NCBI GenBank assembly: GCA_014549065.1
Contig: JACDOX010000018.1
Coordinates: 7,796,151 to 7,860,150, forward strand
DNA from: Cardinalis cardinalis
Lineage: Eukaryota; Chordata; Aves; Passeriformes; Cardinalidae
DNA: 64,000 nucleotides
Reading direction: 5' to 3'
Within the stretch, counting starts at the first letter, position 1. Each line of letters begins with the position of its first letter. This document shows, in pieces, positions 49,176-61,400 of this stretch. Below the pieces are notes generated by a model that made no database searches, was not told the DNA's origin, and saw only the letters and a program-made list of their open reading frames with translations. The position numbers and the translations under genes were made by a program.

Positions 49176-52100
49176 GATGACCTAAAATTGCAGAACTTTA
49201 TCAGCTATTTTCAATTTAAAAATATTTTTCTATCAAAATTTGTAAGTTTTTTACAAAAANAAATAGAAATTGAAAAAAGTTTAATCACTTCCCTTTCAAT
49301 GTGGAGAACAGCTAGACACATACTTTTTTTATCTCCATCGACACCTGCTATGTGGATTTTTTCACAGCAAAGGCACTACTATTCACATCAGTAATTAGTT
49401 TTCTTGAGAACCTGTGAATCTACCTTTGAACAGACTCAACATTTATCATAAAAAGATAATGATGACAAAAAGTGGNTACTTTTTTTAGATGGTCTGTGTT
49501 TCTGTAGCTTCTGTGGTGTTTCATACTTAAGAAGCAAACTCNTAATCCAATGCCTGTGACTCAAAGCATTGTGGACTTTGAAATACTCCTCAGTTTCAAT
49601 TTACTTTTCTGTGCCTGTTAGTCTACTAAAGATTTTGTGCAATGCCGACCCTCCTCTCTTTTGTTCTTGTACATTGCAGCATTTGTGCATCCAGTTAGTA
49701 TCAGTTGTTCAGAAGCTCTGGAAAATATTATCATTATGGCAGTGACTTTTAGGAAGTTCTGAAGAGAGCCAATTAATTTGAATTGCTGCAATTCTGTTTA
49801 ACTACTTGGGGTTANGACTATTCATATTAGCAAATGATTGTATTTCCATTGTGCCTAAGGAATGAATATGTATTTGATTGCATTTCCCTACAGTCTTGTG
49901 TTCAGCTTTATTACATTTGCCTGGAAGAAATGTCAATTTTTTCTTTACCTGTACAACTAATAATAGCAGTAGTCCATCTCTTCTACATTTTCTGCTTGTT
50001 CAGCAGCTGTTTTGTTTCATAGTTTGATCTCAGCATCTGATGCCACTCATCCATTAATTCATTCATTAAAAACCTCAGAATATAGCAATGAGTAATAATA
50101 AAAATACTTGTTCTCTCTACCATCCATTTTGATGTTAGTTTTCTGGAAGGCATTCCAAGCTTACAGAAGCAGCAAGAAATATCAACAAAGGCAGATATCC
50201 TAAGAGATATGAAATAGAAGTGGATCCTTTTCTTTGTTTGTGCAAAAATTAAAAAAAAAAAAAGATAAAAGAAAAAGAGAAAAAAAAAGAGAACTTGAAG
50301 GCTACACCTAAGGGAAAAAATAGAGACTGAGACTGTAATTATGAACACAAATTTCATGTAATTTTTTCTTACATTTTAGTTTCTGCAGGCATGATCTCAC
50401 AGACAACACAATCCCTCTTTGCTAAACTGCATGTGCTTTCTGGATTTGTTCTAACAACTTACATATTTTTTTTCTTNTATGTAATGTATTTAATAAGACC
50501 ATGCCACAGTCAAAGAAAAAGATGGAAAAAGAATAAAAGAATTTTTTGTTTTCTTTTCTGAAGTCTGATGCACTTCCCTAGACTTTGTACTCTTTAGCCA
50601 GAGAGAAGGACTGGACAAGAGGTAAAAGATTGTGTGAGAATATGAGAATCTGACAGTAGTCTGAAAAAGAGCATGTCTTATATAGAAAGGCAGATAACCA
50701 AACAGAAAATACAATTTAGGATCTACAGATTGCTATTTTACATGTTCCTTAAAAATCTGTCATCTTTAAAAATTCATCTTCCATTACTATCAATCCAAGT
50801 ATTCCATAACTATATATGATGCAGGGAGCAATATATGAGGTAAAAGGCTTCATGATTCCTAAAGTTTAAAGGCTGTTACATGTTCAGTGGCAACAAGCAA
50901 AGCCAATTTGAGTTTTTTTCCAGTTAGATCTCCTATTGCTTTGGCTCTCTCCATTCCTATGGCACTCCAAGGGACCACATGGTCTTGCTTTGTTTTAAAA
51001 ATTTTGATCTAGAATCTCAGGTAAATCTGCTTCTAGAGGAGAAAATGTACTAGACTATTCCCTCATAATTCTAAAATAGAATGCTGATACTGTATATCTC
51101 TAGGGATCCTGCTTTACATTTTCTTTTTAAATTAGAATGAAGATTGAAAAGTATATCATACTCATAAGACGGAGCTCATTCATGCACGTCAAACTACAAC
51201 ATCTCTGGCTGTTAAAGGCCCAAATCTTTTTTCTAATGCCCATGCAAATCATCAACTTCACTGAGGTTACAGTGACATAACTGAGACCACAATTTGACCT
51301 GCTGTGGAAGGAGGTTACAGCAGAAGGCAATTAACAACAATCTATATTAGTACATATTGTCCCACAATGTGTCTCTCANTGGCACTTTAATCAACCGGGG
51401 GTTTATGACAGATTTCTATATGGTATTTTTNAACAATCTAAGGAGTAAACTATTGGTAATTGCAGTTGAGTTATTCTTATTTACAGAAGCTGCACTTAGA
51501 GATTCAAGGGAAGAGGATCTTTTTTTTTAAAGACTTGCAGTTATTGACTGTGTTGATTAACTCCATGCTTGCTGGTTTTTTCCAAGAAACAGAGAAATGT
51601 TTTTAACAGAGCTATGATGAAAATAATCACTGCATTCTTTTGCCACTAATGATGTAGTGATATAGCGATCTAAGCTTTCTGGTTATGGTTAAAAAAATAC
51701 GTGCCATACTTTTGAGTTGTCTTTCTACATTTGTATGTGGATATTATGGTTCTCTGCCGTTTCATAGAAATCTAAGTTAATTGTAATGAGTTATGGCTTG
51801 ATATTATAAAATATTCTGATTTAATTCTTGTTGAATATACTAGAAGAAACACTACTGGATTTAGAAGATATTTTAATAAGGGAATAGAGATAATTGATAT
51901 TTTCTATTGGTTTTGGACAGTCCTTATTCATTACTTAATGACCATATGTTTAATGGATTTTGAGTTTTGAGCATTTCTTCCTGCCAATAGAATTCAGATT
52001 TTCTGAGAATATGATGTATGCAAGTGCAACCAGGATAACTGTTGAATTACAAAAATTTTTCATTGCTCTTCCTCTCTTTGTTAGTAAAAGAAGTCAATGA

Positions 52101-55100
52101 AACACATAACTTCTATTTCTCTGGAGTTTAGAGTAGTCTTTCAGCAAATCTATGCTTATTATTTAAGCTAAAATTAAAATAGTGGTGATAGTTTCATTGC
52201 ACTTGTAGAATTTTGGTTCTTTTATAGGCTTCTTCTCAAGGATTGAAATACACATGTAATACTGAATTAATTACAAATTAATACTGCATTTCAAAAGATT
52301 TATATCAGAAATTAACTATCCTTTTCAGCTCAGCAAATGAAATGAGATTTCTTATTTTAAAATAATATTTCAACTGAAACTGATTATCATTTCAGAATCT
52401 AAATCAAAATATCAAGGAGCCTGAAAAAACTTGCTTGGTTTTGGTGGAGGTTTTTGGGAAGGGAGCATGTGCTTTGGGGTTTTTTTCCTCGATTACATCA
52501 CTATAATCAAGTAAGCCTCTGCCAGTTTCATTTTAATTACTTATTTGCATCCAGGTTTTGGAATGTGTGCTTGAGGCAGAGCTTATGTCTCCTTGGAAGA
52601 CAAACATTCACTGATTTGGGGGTTGTTGCAATTTAAACAGTTAAATAGTTTAAATTTAAAAAGTTTCTTGGATCCTTCTCAGTAAAGATCCCTTAATTGT
52701 GGAAGGATGCCTGTGTTTTTTGAGTTGTATATGTAAGTGTCAGATGGGATTTCCTAAAATGTGATAAAGCTGAGCTCGTCAGGTTTAAGAATGTGGTTTC
52801 TTTATTTAGCTGTCTAAGGAAACCCTCTCAAAACCAAACAAAAGCAAAATCCTAAGCACATGTAAACTCTATTTTGTAAAGAGTGTATTTAATTTGGTAG
52901 AGTTATGGTAATTTCAGATTTCAATCATGTATCTGTCCCTCTATGTATAAATTAATTGATTTTTGTGCTTCTGAAAATTCTGTCTTTGATGCTTAGGCCT
53001 TATTTTGATTCTCTGTTGGTGATGTTTAATGAAGCACTGTGGGCCAAAAAATAAATAAGCAGAATTTTATTTTATCTATTTGTCCTCATTTCAGTATATA
53101 GTACGTTTGACTAGTCATGTTTAAAGTACTGAGTAAGTAATTAAGTCTCTCTGTTTACCTGTTAAAGGTCCATATGACATCCATATTCTAGCTAAACGTA
53201 GCTTGTAATGTCATTGTTTCCTGCAATAGTTGCTGTGGCATATGTTAGCTATTTAGTCCAAAGTACCCAAGGAAAGTGAGCTNAGAAAAGAGTGGGCAAA
53301 AAATTCTAGTGTCTTTGTAGGTTAACATACAAACTCAACAACACCTGAAATGAGCAGACACTCCTTTGGACAAAGATGTTCTGACCTTTCTTTACAAAAC
53401 ACTTGAGTTTTTGTGACTTATTGAAAACTACTGATTACCTTCACAGTTTTTTCATGGAACAAAATAGTGAAATTAAGCAAAATTACAGCCAAAAAGATTA
53501 TAGGATATAGCATCCAATGTTTTTATTGCTCAGTGACTGTTTTCATAACACTTGACCCGAGAAAAACTTGTAAACCAGTTTTAGTTAGAGAGTTCACATT
53601 GTCACTGGTGCAGTAGACAAAAGAATCCTTTATATCTCACAGTAAAGGAAGTTACTCATTTCAGAGCATTTATAACTTCCACCTCTTTTCCTGAGGAGAA
53701 TGAAAATTAAGTACTGAACATGGTTTTCATTTTCAAATGAAAACTTCTTGTGAATTTGTTTTACTAACTGTGTATTGGTATGTCTACAAATGGAGATACC
53801 AAAGAATCTGGAAGATAGTCACACAACGTATAGTTATGCATGTGGAACATACAAATTTCACTTTGTTTGACACATTTTTTCTATTTAGGATATAGTTTCT
53901 ATACTAGTTGTCTATGCCTTTATGCTAACAAATTTTCAACTAATTTTATTTCCAGAATAGGGAGAACATNCTCTTAGCACATCTGCAGATGATGACACAT
54001 TCTGTGTATTATATCTAAATAGAAAAATTTGTGTACGTCCAAAGGGAATCCCCCTCAAAAGCTCAGAAGCATTTCGGCAACAAATACTGACAACTTCAGA
54101 TCCTCATCCCAGCCTTCCAAATCAAACAAGGGACTTGATCTTAACAACATGTTAGAGTTTAATATATTAAGGCCAAAATAAAATTAGAGTTTACAGTGAG
54201 TTTGCATCATATTTATGCAATTTATTGCTACACAGTGTTCAGACTTTGGACCAAAGTCTGCTGAAAGTAATGGAAATATTTCTTTCAGAGCATTCAGCAT
54301 AGTAGGGTGACTTGGAAATACCTGAATTAGGAAATTCTGAGCAAGCTGACTCAAATACTGGAGCCAATTTAAGAGTCTCTTAACATACCCCAGGAGAGCT
54401 GCAGCTGCATTGCTTGTACAAGAGATCTCCATAGAGTTGGTTTGGGTATCATTACAAAATGAGGGCTGTGGAGATATAATTTTAAGTTCTGTGAAAGAAT
54501 ACTGTGTCAGTACAAATTATTTGGACTAGTGGAAATCTGGTAAGTTTCAGAAAATATGTAAATGTAGTGCTAAGGCAGGAAACTGCTTCCTCCACACAGC
54601 ACAATCAGAGCATATTTATTTTGTTAATGTTATGTTACCATAAAATAATAAAGGAAATTAAATCAGAATTAAATTGTTCATCGTATTGCAGAACACATTG
54701 TATCTCAAGCTGTCATAGAAACTGGTTATCATTTCTTTGATCTTTAAATCATACACACAAAAATAGTTGAGGAAAGATAGAGGGATCAAAATATTTGTAT
54801 GAGAAAGATTAATGAGCTGTCTAAGCTGATTGCTTTTGCAGTAACACATATTTCATTANATTGTATGATGCATAAAATAATATTTTTTTAAAAGTTTAAA
54901 TGAAAAAAATCCCTTTCTGTGTATTGATACAGATATAATGTTATGCATTCCAAGCCATGAGTTTTACTTTCTAATTATAGCAATTTTGCTAGTGGTAAAA
55001 TATGCAATGTATCCTACCTATTTCAAAAGTCTATCTGTTGATGATTTTCTTCCAAGCACTTTTTCCTAGCCACTTGTCATATGATTGCATTTTACAGTAT

Positions 55101-55604
55101 AATATGAATGTATTCATGGAGAATTCATTTGGTTCTATTCATAGTACACCCTAAACAACATAAAGGATTGCACTCTGTTTCTCTCTCCCCCTAGATAATA
55201 AGGAAAATATTTATCAGGTATCAATATCTCAGTATCTCTATTGAGCATTCAGGTCAATTGTTGGAGGTCAGTCAAACTTCACATAATAAATTTGATACAC
55301 AAAATAATCCCATATATATATTTATATATATTCAGTTGAAAATAATAAAAAAAAAAGTGTTTACATGTTCTTCATTCAGTATTAAAAAAGAAATTAAAAA
55401 AAATATGCTATAGGTTTTTTTGGTTTATTTTTTTCCTACTACAATAAAAATAAAAAAATCAATCATAAAATATATTCTCTTTATGTGATAATTTTAAAAA
55501 TTATAATAAAAATGAGGGTTTTTTTCCTAATCCTTATTCATATATGGGAAATAAAAACATAATTGTAAAAGATCACTTCAAATTTGAGTGTGAAACCCCA
55601 GTTT
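49176..55604. other. AT-rich unique DNA, no gene recognised
   Basis: No supported gene or transposon in 6.4 kb. It contains an A-rich tract at 50.25 kb and a very AT-rich stretch from about 55.28 to 55.56 kb with TATATA runs. The open frames here are short and lysine/phenylalanine-rich, as expected from base composition. Confidence 0.65.
50248..50293 (+). repeat. A-rich purine tract
   Basis: Two poly(A) runs are joined by GATAAAAGAAAAAGAG. No element body was recognised. Confidence 0.8.
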
Positions 55605-57378
55605 TCATAGAATCATAGAATGGTTTGGTTTGACGAGACTTGAAGATTATCTATTTCCAATCCCCCTGCCATTGGCAGAGACCCCCTTCTACTAGACCAG
55701 GATGCTCAAAGCCCCATCCAGCCTAGTCCTAAATAATTCCATGAGTGGGGCAACCACACATTCTCTGGACAATCTGTTCTAGTACCACATCACACTCACA
55801 CAAAAAAATTATTTTTAATATCTAATCCAAATACACCCTTTATCAATCTGAAGCCATTGCCTCTTTTCCTATCACTTCATGTCCTTATGAAAATCCCTCT
55901 CCAACCATCTTTTGAGCCCCATTTGAATATGGGAAGGCTGCTTTAAGGTTTCCTTGGAGCCTTCTCCGTGCTCAGCAACGCCAGCTCAACTTATTTTCAT
56001 AGAACAGGTGCTCTACTCTTGTGATCAGTTTAGTGGCTTTACTCTGGACTTGTTCCAGTAAGTCTAAGTTTTTCTTCTGTTAAGGGCTCCAGAGCTGCAT
56101 GCAGTACTCCAAGAGTGGTCTCACAGGAGCAGAGTTGAGGGAGAGAATCAACTCCCTTGCCCTGCTGGTCACAACTCTTTTGACACAGCCCAGGATATCA
56201 TTGACCTTCTGCGCTTCAGGTGCGCATTGCTGAATCATATTGAGATTTTCATCTACAGACTTTCCTAAGTCTCTCTCTGGACGGCTNATCTCAATCCATT
56301 CTCCTCACAGCCTTTATTGGTGTTGGGATTGTCCTTAAGCAGGTTTTGGATCTCACCCTTGGTCTTGTTGAATATCANAAGTTTCTCGCAGACCTTTCAA
56401 GCCTGTCAAGGTCCCTCTGGATGGCATCTCTTCCTTCCAGGGTGTCAACTGCACAACATAGCTTGATGCTGTCAGCAAACTTGCTGAGGATGCACTCAAT
56501 TCCAATCTCCATGTCATCAACAAAGATGTTAAAAAAAGCTGGTACCAATACCAACCCCTGAGGGATTGCACGTATCACTGGATTCCACTTGGGCATCAAG
56601 CCATTGACCTCAGCTCTGCAAGTGCGACCATGTAGTGAATTCCTTATTCACTAATTGGTCTTTCCATCAAATTCATGTGATTACTACTGGCTTAGCCACC
56701 TCTTTGGTCAGATCTCTCCAGACACATGGATTCATCTCATTTGGTGCCTTTTGCATCTTCAGGTTCCTTAGATATTCTCAAATTTGGTTTTTACCTATAG
56801 CTGGCAGTTCATTTTCCCACTCCCTGCCTTTGCCATCTACAATGCAAGTGGTGTGGTGGAGCATTTTCCCTTGAAGACTGAGACAAGAGCATCATTGAAT
56901 ACCTCAGACTTCTCATTTTCTTGAGCAACCAAGTCTCCTGTTTCTTTCCAAAGAGGGCTCACATTTTCTGTAGTCTTCCATTTATTACCCATGTGCATTT
57001 AAATGTTTTTCTTGTTGCTCTTGAGGTCTCTGACGAGACTTAATTCTATCAGGGCTTTAGGTGTCCTAGCTTGATAACAGGCTGCTCAAACAATCTCTCA
57101 GTTTTCCTCCAAAGATACATGTCCTTGCTTTCATTCTCTTTAACCTTCCTTTTTTTTTTGTTTTGAGTTTGTCCAGGAGCTTCTTCTTGACACAAGACCA
57201 AGGCTTCCTGGTATTTTTGCCTAAATTTTTTGGGTGTGCAGCTTTCTAGTCTTGGAGGAGGTGATCCCTGAATAATAACTAGATTTTAGGAAGCAGATCT
57301 CTGAAGAGGCCAAGGTCTGCTCCTGAAGTCCAAAGTAGTGAGTTTTCTGTGCACCCTCCTTGCTATCCTAAGGATCTT
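55605..57378 (-). mobile_element. Longest CR1 LINE, minus strand, with internal deletion
   Basis: The 3' end is at left (TCATAGAATCATAGAATGG) and the element runs right to left for about 1.77 kb. Landmarks in order are GCCCCATCCAGCCTAG, TGATCAGTTTAGTGGC, the RT remnant at 56375-56599, GACTGAGACAAGAGCATCA, GTTTGTCCAGGAGCTTCTTC, GAGGCCAAGGTCTGCTCCTG and CCTAAGGATC at the right edge. Near 56680, ATCAAATTCATGTG (antisense RT) is followed at once by CTACTGGCTTAGCCACC, which in CR1 elements I recall lies several hundred bases further upstream in the ORF. A block of the reverse-transcriptase domain therefore appears deleted. The copy is 5'-truncated and diverged. Confidence 0.92.
56375..56599 (-). 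pseudogene. Broken CR1 reverse-transcriptase fragment
   Basis: The minus-strand frame contains the reverse-transcriptase core of a CR1 LINE: a P-Q-G motif in I-P-Q-G-L, then F-F-N-I-F-V-D-D-M-E, G-I-E-C, L-S-K-F-A-D-S and A-V-D-T-L-E-G-R-D-A-I-Q-R-D-L-D-R-L-E-R. In an active enzyme the FADD box has two aspartates that bind catalytic metal; here the second is serine, so this site is dead. An undetermined base and a stop end the frame. The fingers region upstream is largely lost through the deletion near 56680. It is a transposon fossil, not a host gene. Confidence 0.9.
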
Positions 57379-58234
57379 CTCAGTTTTCTTCAAGTTAAAC
57401 AGTTAGATAGCATGCTTAAATTATCTCTTTATCAGATTCATAAGAAACAAGTAAAAATTAAATATCATATGGCTAATTATGAAGAGGGCTTATGACTTTA
57501 TCAGAAAGACAAAATAAAGCATATTTTGAAATACGTAAGCATGGTGATAAAAATATTATATTCTTTTTTTTTAGTATCATTACTTTTTTCTCCTCTGAGA
57601 TAGCTCAAAGGAAATGGTTACACTTTGTGGCCATTTAGGCTTTTGCCACCTGCATTTTAAAGATGTTGACTAGTAAGTGTTAAGACTAACACAAATATGG
57701 TATTGATTGTGGTGCTACATTAGCTGATTAAACTAAGCACTTCACCAAGGCCTAGGAAACTTTTGTTTCATCAGACATAGCAAAACATAGACTGAAGATT
57801 TGAGAGCATAATAATGACTAAATATATTTTATTTTTTTCTGCAACTTACATGTGAGTTTATTCTCTTTTGCCTAGGCTAGTAAGATAGCAGGGAAAACAT
57901 AGGTGCNTGCACAGACACTGTACACCTTTCTAGTTTTACTACTTTCCTTGTACTGTCCCATACTCCCAGCACAGTGCCCAGTGTTTCTAATCTCTACATA
58001 TTTTCTTTCACAGCAAGTGTAGACACAGAGACAGCTGTTCATGACAGCTAATTTTTTGTAATTTTTGGCTTCTTAAATACCTTTTCTCTGTATGTGAATG
58101 TCAGCTCTTTTGTGACTCGACACCGTAAGAACTTTAGTATTTTTCCACCAAAGACTTCTTCTATTTTCAGAAGTTAAAAGTCTGTGTTGTAGGACACTGT
58201 TTGCTGAAACCTTAGTATGAAATTTAAGTTAAAG
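57379..58234. other. Unique DNA between two CR1 copies
   Basis: About 850 bp of AT-rich sequence with no recognised gene or repeat. Confidence 0.65.
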
Positions 58235-58402
58235 AATCACAGAATCATAGAATGGTTTGGGTTGGAAGGGACCTTCAATTGCCATCTACTCCAGCCCCAT
58301 AGCAAAGAGCAGGGGCATCTTTGACTGGATCAGATTACTCAGAGCCACATTCAACATAGCCTGGAACGGAACGTTTCCAGGGATGGGGTGTCTATCAGCT
58401 CT
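58235..58402 (-). mobile_element. CR1 LINE 3' fragment, minus strand
   Basis: It begins AATCACAGAATCATAGAATGG, then GGTTGGAAGGGACCTTCAA and GAACGTTTCCAGGGATGGGG, the antisense CR1 3' end. Similarity ends near CTATCAGCTCTCAAAAAATT. It keeps the canonical terminal motif with few changes, so it may be the least diverged CR1 here. At about 168 bp it is also the shortest. Confidence 0.93.
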
Positions 58403-61400
58403 CAAAAAATTACTCTTTATACTGAGGTTGCCTACAGATTTAGTTCAGCACCTATTCAGTCCATTATACTCATATCTAGATTAAGGTTAAGAAAACCAAA
58501 ATGATGTGAGTGAAATCTGTGTTGCTTCAGTAGTTCAATTTGAAAAGAAAATTGTTCAGAAGCTGGAAGTGATATTTCAGGTATCAGAAGTGTTTCTCCT
58601 GTTCCATCTCTAACTTCCNGGAAAACTTTGTCAACAGTTTTTGCATTAAAATGCAAAGAAAATTAAGAAAATCTTTGCCAATTTCTTCACTTGGATAATA
58701 TTATCTGCTCTTTAGAATGAAGTTAAGCATTCAAAAATGAAAGTAATAAAGGAATAATTAAAGGTTCTTATGCAATGATTGCAGAAAACTGTAAGTGTTG
58801 AAAAGATTACATGTATTCCTAGCACATACTGGTAATATCGTTGCCGTGTAAATAAATGAAATTGAATTGCTGGCTTGTCTATAAATTAAGAAAGTAAGTG
58901 AGTTGATATTTAAATAATAGCACTTTGGTGCTGGTAATCTAATTTGTTATTGTGGAAGTGTAACTAATAGTAAAGGAATAAAAAAACTTTTTATGCAGAA
59001 ATGTGTAATGACACACACTTTGCTTGAGACCAACTAAATTTTTGCTCCTCTTCCCAAAGCCANACCAGCAGTCTCTCTGTTTTACCCTCATACATGATAA
59101 CAGTTGCTGCCATATTATTGAGATGTTTGAGAAAAGTCAATTTAACTCTACTTTTAACTGTCCTCTAGCTGTTCTTTTCTTTTTACCAACCACTTCTTCT
59201 GTCACTTCTTCCAGAAGTCAGAAGAGGAACAGTGTCTTCTGGTTTTTTTGTCGGCTCATTTTACAAGTTGGTCACTTGCATTAAATGAATTTATAGGTAT
59301 TTTTTCCCCACTGTAATCAGCTGGGATCTTGCCCAATGTCTCATTCAACGCTGACTGACTGGACCACTCTACCTGAAAATCAAGATCATTATATAAATCT
59401 GTGTGTGTGATTTTTTTTTGAGGTTTTTTGTTTATTTGTTTCCTGGGTGTTTTTTGTTCTTTAATTTGTTTTGTATAAGGTTTATTGGGGTTTTTGTGGG
59501 GGTATTAAATTTTAAATTATTTGAAAACTTCATCTGTTTTCTGTAATTTCGCCTTGTTTTTAGAAGGATGGGTACTGAGGGAATGAAGCAAAACTAAAGG
59601 GCATAAATTTTTAATCAAAAATGAAGTCAAAACACGGTTAATTAAAAAATAGGAAGGTAAATATAAAGCATAGATGTAATCACACTCTGCTTTCTGAAGC
59701 ATTGCATTGATCAAAATGTCCCCAAACTTTTGGAATGCAAAAGCCAATAATGATATAAGCGAGAACAGTTTCATTTTCATATGGGTAATTCCACCCGTTC
59801 AGGTCAGTCTGTCTCTCTTGGGCTCTACTCTAGTGCATCAGTATGTTTATGATGTTCTAATGCCTATTTTGTAGGAGTTGTAAGGTTCAGATGCCATACT
59901 CCTGAGAGGCTGAAGTGATTTTGTATCAGTATTTTCTTGAAACATGATGTGTTGAAGCACAGGTTGCTTGAATCTATCTCTGGACTACTTTGTAGACATT
60001 TTCTGCGTTATTTTAAGCCATGCTTTCTATTCTGCAAAGTGCAATGGTATACTTTTTACTATTTTAAGGAAAACTTAAGAAGTCTTACACTCCACAGAAT
60101 ATGTAAAAAAATGAAGGTTTGAGCAGAACATTTNACTCAGGTGTGAAAAAAAACATAAACGAAGAGTTGGAAATACACTATGAGAGTAAGAAATCTGCTT
60201 TAAAAAAGTCACTTAGGGTCAGAATTTTCTGTTCATATTTTATGATACTAATTTATTATCATTAACTGATTATTGGAATGTTTCGATAATCATTATAAAT
60301 GCCAATTCTCCTAAATAAATTCAGTGTGTTGGTTTGGTCTACATTACACCTCTAGATAACACCTCTGTTATCCATTTTTGATGTCAGTGAATGTAACTCA
60401 ATATGTAAATATCCTGCTTTAGAAAGTGACATTCCAGCCACAATCAAGTAGGCATCTTTGCTTTCCTNATCCATCCTTCACATGTCACATGACCAGTATC
60501 TCAAAACCCCAAACTGGAGGCNTTATGTAACTGGGCCCTCATCTCCTTTCATGCTTTATTGTTGTTGGCCTTTCTTTTCAAGGCTTAATTCCAGTGTGTC
60601 AAATCATTTAATCTACTCCTAAAGTTAAAATAAAATTAAGGGTCTTTTAGTGCCTTTATTTACTAACAGGCTTTCTTTCTTTGGTTTTGTTTGTTTTAAT
60701 TTTGGTGCATGTAGGGGAGTTTCTTTCTGCTGTCAGCAATATGGATCCTTTGGTCCTTGTGAAAATTTTTCTATTCTTCTTCTCACAGTCATACGTAAGA
60801 ACCTTTAGGTTCAGTCAGTGCAGATTGTGAATTACAATGCATTAGCTGCATNTCTTTAAGAAAAGCAAACATTTGGAACAGTTGCCAGAAACCAAAGACA
60901 TAAGCGACTCTAATCTTAGTTTGTCTNCACTAGCAATTCCTCTTAATGGGTGGATTCTGGCTGATTTAAACAAAATTTGACAGCCAGAAGTTTAAAAAAT
61001 ATGAAATTTTGCTTGTGCATCTAATAAGTCAGTATGTACACAGCCCTGNATTACCTGCAGAGCAGTCAGCATCCTGCCTGAGTAGAAGCCACATTACTTG
61101 TATGGTTAGAGTACGGAGGGGAATTGGAAGTAGAATGGACAACACAAAATGTATGAAACAAAGCTCAGATAATTTAACAGNGAATACAGGTGTTGGGAAA
61201 ATAATAGTTGTGATAGAGCAACTGGGGAATAAGAGGTTCAGGATGACATAGTGAGACAACAAATTTTGTATTGTATTTTCTTTCCACAGTCTATATATTG
61301 TCTAATACTTTTAATGTGGATTAATCTGTGTATGATTATACTATTACTGCTCCAACTCAGAGCTGCTGGATAGGCAATCATTTCTTGGCAATGATTCACC

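Noticed and set aside
53719..53745. Small hairpin around GTTTTCATTT/AAATGAAAAC
   Set aside because: A stem of 10 bp in AT-rich sequence is expected by chance. The same applies to the 10-bp inverted repeat near 24722-24748.
60349..60376. ACACCTCT direct repeat near TAGATAAC/GTTATCC
   Set aside because: An eight-base repeat is too short to stand out from background.
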